Shown: piece after piece, positions 22,676 through 33,900 of the stretch
Numbering within the stretch: the stretch's first letter is position 1
How the letters are laid out: each line of letters begins with the position of its first letter
Assembly (NCBI GenBank): GCA_030998225.1
Contig: JAPYXD010000680.1
Coordinates: forward strand, 62,001-126,000
Reading direction: 5' to 3'
DNA from: Diplolepis rosae
Taxonomy: Eukaryota > Arthropoda > Insecta > Hymenoptera > Diplolepididae
DNA: 64,000 nt
Notes under the pieces: model-generated
Told to the model about the DNA's origin: nothing
The model's input: the letters and a program-made list of their open reading frames with translations, nothing else
The model's database searches: none
Made by a program: the position numbers and the translations under genes

Positions 22676-23231
22676 GAGTATGTGATTTCCTTCTTATCAA
22701 TCTAATGAGATACTGGATTTCTTCTGAATTGTAGAGACGAATTTAGGGATCTAGAAATCTTCATTCCGGCAATGTAATGCAACACGCGAAGTTAGGTGAT
22801 CATCAAGACAGCCGGGCGCATTAGACGATTGATCGTGTAAACGAAGTACTTCCGCAGCTGTGACTGTCTGACATGCACAGTTACATGACACTTGACTACT
22901 TGAGTATTCAGACAAGTGTTACTTTGTTTGTGTGCGGAAGTGAATACTGCGATTTCTAACACACCCTGCACAACACACGTCTGTCTCAAGTGTCTTAATG
23001 TGTTGACCTGATTCTTCTGCGATTGCAGACATTTTTCAAAAAGAATGGTCGTCGGTCTTTCTACACACGCCATGAGTACCTTTAGTGTTCGTATACTTGC
23101 AAAACATTTAGTGCACTTCTAACACTTGGTTTAGTGAAGCCGAGAATCGCCAGGATGAGATTAGGATAGAAAACAAGGCAGACATTTTTTTTAAACGCAT
23201 GTATAAAAGACTTTTTTCTACTAGTGAACCA
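22676..23231. other. No recognised gene
   Basis: A 93-codon minus frame (22792-23073) in a slightly G+C-richer patch shows no known motif. Confidence 0.3.
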
Positions 23232-23264
23232 TAAAGTGGATTTTATTGCCCCGTGCGGGGAAAA
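23232..23264. repeat. Half copy of foldback family G
   Basis: CCATAAAGTGGATTTTATTG followed by CCCCGTGCGGGG matches the end of the foldback at 26782-27094 (complement of CAATAAAATTCACTTTATG). Confidence 0.5.
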
Positions 23265-24362
23265 TAATCTACTGATTATCAGTGAAATTTGACTGATTCA
23301 AATTGCTAACAAAGGTTATTGTGAATCAATTAAATTTCACTGATTACACTACCGGTCAAAATTGTGGGACCACCTGTTTTTCGATGATTGTTTAAATTAT
23401 CCTAATTTGAATTATGCAAGTGAAAAAATTTATTCTCTTAATTTAATTCGAAGCTATCAAAATTCTTTATAAAATGAGTACAGCATGAATTCGTTTCGTT
23501 AGATTTTGAAGGAGTTATTGCAAACAAAGTCCAAATTTCAATGATTTCTTAAATTTTGAATAACTTTCGAAATAATTAACATTTTTTTAATGCTCTGGAG
23601 CTCATTTTGAAGCTAAGATCCTAAAAAATTGCAGGAAATTGTCATTATCAATGTATAATTTATTTCTTGCATAACGCAAAGAGTTAAAATTGTAACAAAA
23701 AGTAGGGAAAATTCGAAAAAATTTCATCTGTAGGTAAATCATAATAAAAATCATATAAATATATATTTTAAAGGAATTCTATAGAAAATTCATGATTATA
23801 TGCTTTATATATCTTATAAAAATGTTTTTCTCAACAAAAACAATATTGGAATTTTTCTAACTTTTATATTTGAACTTTAACCTCGTGCACTGTGTAAGAA
23901 AAAAATTACACATTAATACTAATAATTTGCTTCGATTTTGTAGAAATTTAGCTTCAAAATGAGTCCAAGAACATTAAAAAATGTTAATTATTTCGAAAGT
24001 TATTTAAAATTTAAGAAATCATTGAAATCTTGACAATTTCTACAATAACTTCTTTAAAATTTAAAAAAACGAATTCATGCTGGGCTCATTTTATAAAGAA
24101 TTTTGATTGCTCTGAATTTAATTAAGAGGATAAATTTTTTCACTCGCATAATTCAAATTATAATAATTTAAACAATCATCGAAAAACAGGTGGCCCCAAA
24201 ATTCTGACCGGTAGTGTATTTCAGTAAAAATTAACTGATTTAACGGTGAATAATATTTTTTCCACTGATGAATCATTGGAAAATAACTGATTTAACCGTG
24301 AAAAATATTTTTTTCACTGCTGAATCAGTGAACAAGCAAATCATTGATTTAATCAGTGAATA
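23265..24362 (-). mobile_element. ATCAGTGA-type MITE, copy 5, split by a foldback
   Basis: TCTACTGATTATCAGTGAAA at the left and CATTGATTTAATCAGTGAA at the right belong to the MITE interior. The outer TACTCTCTAAAT ends are missing on both sides. The 870 bp element at 23347-24216 interrupts it. Confidence 0.75.
23347..24216. mobile_element. Tc1-type foldback (870 bp) with TA duplication
   Basis: The ends CACTACCGGTCAAAATTGTG and TTCTGACCGGTAGTG are typical of Tc1-like transposons. They are flanked by TA (23345-23346 and 24217-24218). The inverted arms extend inward for roughly 400 bp each, for example AAACAATCATCGAAAAACAG and its complement. No transposase is left. Confidence 0.8.
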
Positions 24363-24927
24363 TCACGAACATCAGCACTGAGGACAATACAAAGAGTTTT
24401 TCATTGACTATCTAAGATTTGCGAGAATATTACACACGATTAATTCAAAAACCAATTATGACCAAAAAATCGGCCCTAATTTGTTTATATAAAAAAATGT
24501 TGTTGACCATTCTTAAAAATCGTGTGAACTTTTCTCGAGAATCCATCTAAGAAGCTACAATTGAAATTTCAAGCAAATCGGATAAAAATTGAGAAATTTA
24601 TGTTTTTGCCTGATTTTAAAAACATGGTTTCGAGAAAAACGCGTTTAAAATTTTTTAAGTGCTTTTTAGAGTGTTCGGATCCCGTTCAGAAATTCAGCTC
24701 TGAGAAGCATTTCAAAACTTTCCCCACTCATAATTCCTTTTGGGTATCACTCTTGGGATGTTTATACGTCATTTAAGCAAAAAAAATCGATTTTTATATA
24801 AATATTTTTTGTGAGAAGGATGGCTCTTAGAATTTATTATTCGCAATTCTGTAATATAGGTTTAATTTGTGTGAAATTCTGCATTATTATGAATAAATAT
24901 TAATCAATTTTTGTCTGTTTGTTTCAG
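24363..24927. other. No gene; sequence just upstream of the first visible Sema2a exon
   Basis: AT-rich intronic sequence ending in the Sema2a acceptor. A 71-codon frame at 24561-24776 has no similarity to semaphorins. Confidence 0.35.
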
Positions 24928-24990
24928 AGAGATGCTCTCAACCTTGAACCCAGCAGTGTTGCAAATTGCGTTTCGAAAGGGAAATCTGAG
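24928..24990 (+). CDS. Sema2a: Sema2a exon (first in window), Sema domain
   Basis: The exon encodes 21 residues that begin RDALNLEP and contain NCVSKGKSE, the conserved segment just after the first Sema blades. It follows a pyrimidine-rich acceptor ending TTTCAG and is followed by donor GTACGT. It starts and ends on codon boundaries, so an upstream exon must end in phase 0. That upstream exon was not recognised in the window. Confidence 0.9.
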
Positions 24991-27900
24991 GTACGTTACA
25001 AAGATTTTCGGAGTCTTAATTGATTCTCCTTAAGATTTTTACTTTTTCTAGTTTAAGATAAAAGATCTATGATTTATTGCATTTTATTTTCAGCACTTCG
25101 ATTGTCGAAACCATATACGAGTGATTCAACCAATGGGAGATGGAAATCGTCTCTACGTATGTGGAACGAATGCTCATTCACCAAAAGATTGGGTGATTTA
25201 TGTAAGTTTTCCCTTTTTAATAACGTACTTTTATAATTTTCGATCGATAATATTGTCGTGAATGTAAAAAAGACACAAAAAGACTCATAAAATAGATACA
25301 TTTCTTATTTAGACATTTTCTCAATTTTCCAATCATTCTATCTTCAGAAATCTCAATTTTATATATTTTTTGCGAATCTTAATATTCTCCAATTTAGAAA
25401 ATCCATAATATTTGTATATCAAAGAAAATCCTTTAAGGCCTAAATTTATTTTCACCGATTAAAATGTTATCATTCTTGGTATTCAGGTGTTTTGCAGCTC
25501 CCTAATTTCAAATTCGGGATGCAAATTTTAAAAATTCAAAATGGCGGATTGAATATGGTGGTCTGAAAATATCACCAACTGGATCATCTTCTATCTTTTT
25601 ATTTACTAGCTTGTGAAATTCCGTAATATTGCAGAAATTTAACATCAGATTCGAAATCATTGGCACGAAACGAACTAGAGACAATCAGCTTTATCCAAAC
25701 TTAGAATTTTAGAATTTCGACTTCAAATTTGTAACTAGTGAGACGAAAGACCCCCTTAGACAAACTTACATTCAAAACGGTTGAATTTTTACAGTTTTGG
25801 TCCGCCATATTGAATCTGCTATTTCAAACTGTAAAATTCGAACTCCAAATTCCAAATCATTGGACCCCACAACCCCAGAGTACCGACTTTCATTTAAAAC
25901 GGTTTGTTTTTTATATTTTTTGTCTTCTATATTGGATCCGCCGTTTTTAAGTTTGTAAATTTTGAAATTTGGATTCCAGACTCTAAATCAGTACCTGAAA
26001 ATCCCTATGTGCCAATTTGTTTTCCAATCCAGTCATTTTAAATTATTTTGTAAATGGACTAACTTTTCAAGGTATTAGGAATGAAATCACAGTTCATTTT
26101 GAAAACGTTTTTCGTCTTTTCTGAAAAAGTCTACTATCGAAAATGGCTGTTTTATTCTTTCTTAGTTATTGAAAGAATTACACTACATCTCGTATTTCAA
26201 AATTTAAGGATATATTTATTTGTTCAAAAATTCATGATACAGTGAATGTACTGTTCGGTCCTAAAGGGTTCAAGAAAATTTGAAACTTTAATGATATTTT
26301 ATTCATAAATTCAAGACTTTTTTCTAATTTCCCAACTATCTTAATTCTGTCTGCAAAATCTGCTAAATTTTGAACTAAAAGCTCTTCATTTTTCCCATTT
26401 CCAATTTAACAGAGTTTTCTATGATTAAAATCACTAACTAGATACCATATTAGTTAGATATTTGTAGTTGCTTCAAATTTAAACATTTTAAACAAGGAAG
26501 TTTTAATTCATTTCTATAGAAGGAGTCTATTCGATTTTTTAAACGTAAATATAAGAAATCAGCATCATAAATTAAAAATTTTCTAACCGTAATATTATGA
26601 TCTCCATAATTGAAAAATTTAAGAACCTATTGATGCAGACGTTTTGAAATAAAAATGTTTGTCTGATTTAAAGTCATATAACTAGAAACCATTACATTTT
26701 CTTTAGCTTTCGTGATATTTTATATCATTAAAATCATTTGAAAGTTTACAGTCTAGCGGGAAGACTGAAAATATAATTGTCTTACTAGAGGGTCATAAAG
26801 AGCATTTTATCACCCTCTTCGGGGAAAACAGATCCATTTTTCAACCCCCCCCCCCCCTCCCGGTAGAAAAAACCGTATACAACACAGGAAAATAGTATAT
26901 TGTGCAACTAGGGAAAAAAAATTATTTTGCGAATGTGAAGTTTGATTCCCGAGCAAAGCGAGGGTAATAACCAGACGAGTAAAATAAATGTTTTTCCCGT
27001 GTGGCACACGAATTTTTTTTTACTAGGGGGTCAGAAAATAGATTTGGTTTTCCCCACACGGGACAATAAAATTCACTTTATGACCCACTAGTAGAAAAAC
27101 ATTTATTTTCCCTGGTCGCACAATATACTATTTATTCTATCGAGAAAAATATTAAAACATAATCTTTTAAACTGAACTAGACAGTGGTAGATTACAAAAG
27201 AAAGCCAATCCGTGAAATACGGAGGGAGAAAGCAATTTGTGAATCAGAAATTTAGTGGCCTCTCACCTTTGATAGAGTACGTAAGCAAGGGTTATCTACC
27301 GAGACAAACGCATTGTGCGTTCAAGTACCCGTGTAACGACACCGAAGAATATACGAGCTCAGTAATGTTTAAAGATTACGAGTCCCTAGTGCGCTGTAAA
27401 GATTGGATAACGACTAGTTCCTGCAGGCTCGTTACTTCTAAAAACGACATTCCTATGACCAAAAGTTTAATTCCTATAAACCTAACATTTAAGGCTTTGC
27501 TTTGAAAAGTGAAATACGATATATGGTTATCTGAAAGTCTGCAAGCATTTGCTTACACTTTTTTTTTATAATTGAGAAAATGACTTGCTGGAAGTAAATG
27601 GATAGAATCTCTATCCATTTGAATTTTTTCAATCATTAAGATTCAATGTTTCCTTCGCTATCCATCCTCTGGTCAATTTCTATTTTTTTCTACATGAAGC
27701 TCTATATTTTAAAATTTCAATCTTTCTATCCTCTATCTTTTTGTATCCTTTGTCTAGCCGCGTCAATCATTTCCTATCCTGTGAATATTCAGAATTATTT
27801 TTTTTCTATTTATTTTACATTCTAATTTCGTAATTTAAAATTTCATGAATTTGAAACCGTTGGAACTCTCATAATGTAAAAAACAACCAAATTTAGACCA

Positions 27901-30900
27901 TACAAATTTCTTAAAATAGACGATTATGGGAAACTAACAAAAAAGGAGGAAAGAAAAAAGAAGACAACCTTCCAAAACCTCTTCCTTCTTTTTCTTTCTT
28001 ACGTCCTTTTTTGTCTTTACTACCCACAACCATCTAACAAATTTTTACATTCTCATCATGGATGAGAAGGTATTGGTTTTATGTGAAAAATGACTTTCGA
28101 AATTTTCATCAAATCTTTACGTTTTGAGACCCCCTGAGTCAGAAAAAATGGTTTTTACGAAAGTGTCTGTCTGTCTGTCTGTCTGTAGTAGGTCGTGTGC
28201 GGCATAACTCTCGATAGAATTATCAGATTGAATTGATCTTTGGTACACTTTATCGGAGCCGAAAAAGTAAGGACAAGTTCGTTAACCAGCCACATCCAAT
28301 CAAAATTGAGGGATGGAGCACTACTTTTGTGTTTTTGAAAATAATTTTTTGAAAAAATCAAAAATTCCAATCCTGGTTTTTGATAGTGCTCATAAATCTC
28401 TAAAAATTATCCTAATAACATTTTTTGATTAAATCAAAATTAGAAATGTTACAGCATATTCAAATTCGAAAAAAGTCAATATCAAAATTCCATTTTCCAG
28501 TTAAATTATACGAGATACGAAAAAACGTTATGATACAATATTATTGAATACATAAAGACCTACAAATTTGAATTATAACATTTTTTCATAAGATGCATAT
28601 TTTTCTTTTTAATTAAAAAAAAAAACTATTGAAAATCCAAAATTCAATTTTTTAACAATAATATTGGAAATACCAAAAAAACGTAAGAATACAAAGTTGT
28701 TCTTTTCAAAAAGATCGACAAATTTTGTCTGACACAGTTTCTGATAAAAGATATATTTTTCGTTTCAATTCCAAAAAATACGATAAAAATGAAAAAATTC
28801 CATTTTTTAGACAAAATATGTGAGATGCAAAAAAAACATTTAGATGGAAAATTGTTTGCCTAAATGAGGTCTACAAATTCTGATAAAGAAATTTCGGGAC
28901 AGGATGTATTTTTTATGTTTTGATTTTTAATATTGAAAAAATTCGATTTTTTTCACCAAAATATGTGAGATACGAAATAAGCGTTGTTCTGCAAAATCGT
29001 TTCCTTAAATAAAGTCTACGATTGTTTTTCCTTTTTAGATATGTGGAAGAAAGTAAATTCTTTTAATCATGTAATTTATTAAAAATTTATACTGAAATGT
29101 ATACAGAAAATCGAGCGCGAAGCGCGAGTGTCATGATGAGAATGTGTTCCTTAAGGCCGATAGAGCCTTAAGTAAGTTGAATTTCCTGTTTCACTTAAAT
29201 TCAAAAAGAAATTCAGTGACTTTGAGAAAATGTGTAATTCACATTATCTGTAATATTATTATAAAATTGGTTTGAGCTTCAGTATCAAAATATAAGAAAT
29301 AAACTTAAATGTATGCGAAGAGCACAAGACCGAGCGCGAAGCGCGAGGTTCAGAAAGAACGGCAGATTTTTTTTTTTAGCTCTGAAGAGAGTGCTGGATG
29401 GACATCAAAACATCGGCGTGTTATTTTTTATGCAGATGATTGTGGGTAGTAAAGTCTGAAAATGACAAAAGAAAGAAAAAGAAGGAAGGGGTTTTGAAAA
29501 GTTTCCTTTTTTTTCTTCTCTACTTTTTTGTTAGTTTCTCATAATCGTCTATTTTAAGAAATTTTTATAGTCCAAATTTGGTCGTTTTTTTATATTTTGA
29601 GAGTTCAAACGGTTTCAAATTCTTGAAATTTTGAATTATGCTTTTGTTTAGACGTTATGATGAATTTGACTTTGTAGTGATACGGGTTTGAATTTAGTTT
29701 TGAATTCTAATGCCGTCTCTGTCTTTTTAAATTTCTATCTTTTTGTCCATATCTATCTTCTATCCAATAATTTTAATACTTTTCCATATCTCTCTCAATC
29801 TAAAACTGTGTCTGTTTTTTCAAATTCCTATTTCTTTATACAACTAGAGTGGACGGACATGCTTAGTGATAAATTGGAATAGATAATACTGTATACTCTC
29901 TAAACCTGAATCAGTCAAATTGTCACTGATTGAATCAGTGATTTTCATTTTCACTGATTCATCAGTGAAAACAATATTTTCCACTGTTAAATCAGTTAGT
30001 TTTCACTGAAGTAATCAGTGAAATTTCACTGATAATCAGTAGATTTTGACTGATTCAGATTTAGAGAGTAAGATAAATAAAATCGTGGATAAAAAAGAAG
30101 AACGTTTCAGGAGTCAAAGTGTGTTATTGGCTGAGATAGAAAGTCCCTATCCTTTTCTATCCAAAAGTTTATATATCTAGGAGAATAATTTATTTTATAC
30201 TTCAATCTGGATAAATGTAATTCTCAGACTTATAATAAAATTTTAATTTTAATTATGATATGTTACTTTTACAGAGCAATCTGACGCATTTACCTAGAAA
30301 CGAGTATGTACCAGGGGTGGGAACAGCCATTGCAAAGTGTCCTTACGACCCTGCTGACAACTCTACAGCGGTTTGGGTTGAAAAGGGCAATCCAGGAGAT
30401 TTGCCAGCTCTTTACTCTGGCACGAATGCCGAATTCACCAAAGCTGATACCGTCATATTTAGAACAGATCTCTATAATTTGACCACGGGACGAAAGGTCT
30501 TCAATTTCAAGAGAACGTTGAAGTACGATTCGAAATGGCTCGACAGTAAGTAAACTTCTATTTAATGTTAAATTCAAAACCGTGGCTTTGTATGTTTACA
30601 GAAAATCGAGCGTCTTCAGAAACCTTAAAAGACTAGAATTTAAAAATAAGAATCTGGAATTCTATTTTTTACTATTTTTCACGAAGAATTTATTTTATCA
30701 AGTTGAAATTTAACTTCCAAAAATCATAATCAATATAAATCTTGAACTGCACGGAATAAAAGATTCGCTGTATTAGCAAACGGATTGTTGATATTCAACC
30801 TACAAATTTTTTTGCTGTTCCAACAAAACTTTAGCTCCTTCAACAAAACTTTTTGTTGAATCAACCAAAAGTTTTGTTGGGACAGCAAAAAAATTTTGTA

Positions 30901-33900
30901 GGTTGTATATCAACAATTCGTTTGATAGCACAGCAAATCTTTTTTCTCAATGTAACTTGCTTTTCTTTACCACTTTTTTTATAAATCTTTTTGATGGGTA
31001 ATTATTATAGTTATCCAAATTTACTTGAAAATTTTAATTATTTGTTTTATCGAAATTCGGAGTCTAATTTATGAATCTTCCAAGTCACACCTTTTAATTC
31101 AAAAAGAGAAGAAAAGATGACATCATGACCACCTTTAATGTTTACAACAGTTTTTACTCTCGATTCGTAACTGGTAACCTCCCATTTCTTTGTCTTCTTT
31201 TCTCTTGTGGAAAATACTCCATACATTTTAACCCATTAACGCCCAAAATCACAGACTTTTTAACTCATTTTTAGCCCTTGTCGACAAAGCGAAAAAGGGA
31301 ATATATCATGACCAAACCTTGTATACATAATGTTTTTAGGTCTCCTCTTTCGATTTATAAAGTCAAAATTACATTATCGTGCACTGGAAAACCAATATGG
31401 CGGATTTAATTTTAAAAAGTACCGAAAATTTGAAATTTTGTTTTCAAATTGATAAAGCATATTGATCTATTCCAAACTATGGACAAAAGTGGACAAAATA
31501 GTTGTAGCTTATGAAAAATATTTTTTGGTCCAGCTTCCTATGTTCTATCTTTTCCAAAATGGCGGCAAACTATGGAAATTTGGAAAAATACGCGATTTTC
31601 ATGACATTTCTAAGATAATTGGATAATACATGGAATTTTATTGATCAAACTGTCAAAGTTTGATTGATTAATTACGTACAGACCTCTTCTACTATATGTA
31701 ATGACCTGATTAATGGCGGATTCAATATGGCGCTTGGAGAACTTGGGAAATATCGAGTTTTTTCAAGATTATTGTTGATGAAAATTCCTGAACCTTTATT
31801 AAATTCAATTTTCTTATGTTTCTTGGCACATTATATGAAAATCCGGTGACAGTGTTAGAAAATTCAAAATGGCGGATCCAATATGGCGTTCCGAACATTG
31901 AAGATGTAATAATATGCTAATGAAAAAAATATTTTCGTATTTTATATAAAATATGTGATCAAACTTTGACAGTTTGATCAATAAAATTCCGTGTATTATG
32001 CAATTATCTTAGAAATGTCATGGAAAAACGCGTATTTATCCAAATTTCCATAGTTTTCCGCCATTTTGGAAAAGATAAAACATAAGGAGCTGAACCAAAT
32101 AATATTTTTCATAAACTGCAACTATTTTGTCCACCTTTGTCCATAGTTTTAAATAGATCAATATGCTTTATCCATTTAAAAAAAAAATGAATAAAAAAAA
32201 AATTTCAAATTTTCGGTACTTTTTTGAATAAAATACGCCATATTGGTTTTCCAGTGCACGATAATGTAATTTTGACTACATAAATCGAAAGAGGAGACCC
32301 AAAAAACATTAAGTATACAAGGTTTGGTCATGATATATTCCCTTTTTCGCTTTGGTAACAAGGGCCAAAAATGAGTTAAAAAGTCTGTGATTTTGGATGT
32401 TAATGGGTTAATGTTGCCTGAAAAACGCTCTTAGCGTGTTAAAGATTTCAAAAATGTCTTGAAATCAAGTTTGGAAATTGTTAGTATATATTATATGAGG
32501 ACAGAATTTCCGTAAAGTTACAAACAAGACAAATGATTAAATAAAAAAATAAAAGCTTTAATTCGGTACCTTTTTGAAGTTTTTAGCGCGTCGGGTTCAC
32601 GTAATACGAATATTTGGAAATCGCCATAAACGCGTTTTTGGGGAGTTTCCAGCTGAAATTTTTTAAAATTCGACATGATGGGTATTTTTAAAAGTTATAT
32701 TTTTACTTATCGGAGAAAAGTACACCGAAGAGCCCTAGTCGAATTTAAAAAACAAAGTCGATTTTATAGAAGTTTCAAATCACTATAAATTCGCTAATTC
32801 TAAATTTAGGATAAAAATTAGGAACTCAAAATGGCTGATTTATGATGGCTTACACCCTTTGTGACTGATTGAAAATCTGTCGATAAATATACCGATTCAA
32901 GTGAGACCTAGTAAGGCTTTTTGTTAAAATGGACAAAATGGAGCGACACGCTGTCATCAAGTATCTGCATAAAAAAGGATTAGCAGCAAAACAAATCCAC
33001 GAAGACATGGATTCAACATTAGGACAATCTACTCCATTGTATACGATGGCAAAAAAGTGCGCAGCTGAGTTTAAACATGTTCAAGAGAGTATTGAAGATG
33101 ATCCTCGCAGTGGACGGCCTTCGACGTTAACGACGCAAGAAAACATCAAAAAAATATGCGATCTGATTATTGGAGACCACAGATGAAAAATAAGAGAGAT
33201 AACTGAGACTGTTGGCATCTCATATCAACAAGGGCAAAACATTATTATAAACGAACTGGGCTTTTCAAAATTGCTGCGAGATGGATCCGAAGGATGCTTT
33301 CAGTTAAAAAAAAAACGGAATCGATCTAATGTGGAGATTTCCTATGCATTGCCCATGAATTACGTGTTAAAGTAGTCAACTTTAACACTAATTATCTCAG
33401 CATCGGTCCGGTTGAAAAATTTGAAATTAATTTAGCATATAAATAATCATTCTATTTAAATATAAGCTCCTTTTTTTTTAATTCTACCAGAGATTGATTT
33501 TTTTCACATAACACATCGTTCAATAAGTCCCGGGACTAACTAAGAAAACAACATTTGTTTTGCAAAATTCATTTTTATTCATCAATATAATCACCTTCAA
33601 GTGCGATACAATCATTCCAACGCTTTTCTAACTTTTCGATACCATGCTTGTAATAGTATATTATGTGCCTAGGCACACAATGAGGGTGATTGCGTGAGGA
33701 GCGACAATGTTCGCAGGAGATCGAAGCCAAGGCGTAGTCGAGGCGTAGCCGAGACGTAGCTGAGGCAAAGCCGAGACAAAGCCGAGACGAATCCGAGGCG
33801 GGATCAGTCCTGCGAGCATTGTTGCGAGTCTCGCAATGTCCCGAATTGTGTGCATTGGCACATATTTTATTTTATGTGACTGTGGTGCGGATACGAGTTT

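Noticed and set aside
22792..23073. 93-codon minus-strand frame
   Set aside because: No motif, no conserved neighbour; composition effect is likely.
27212..27505. 97-codon plus frame as an extra Sema2a exon
   Set aside because: It does not resemble the Sema domain, and the flanking exons already join in frame without it.
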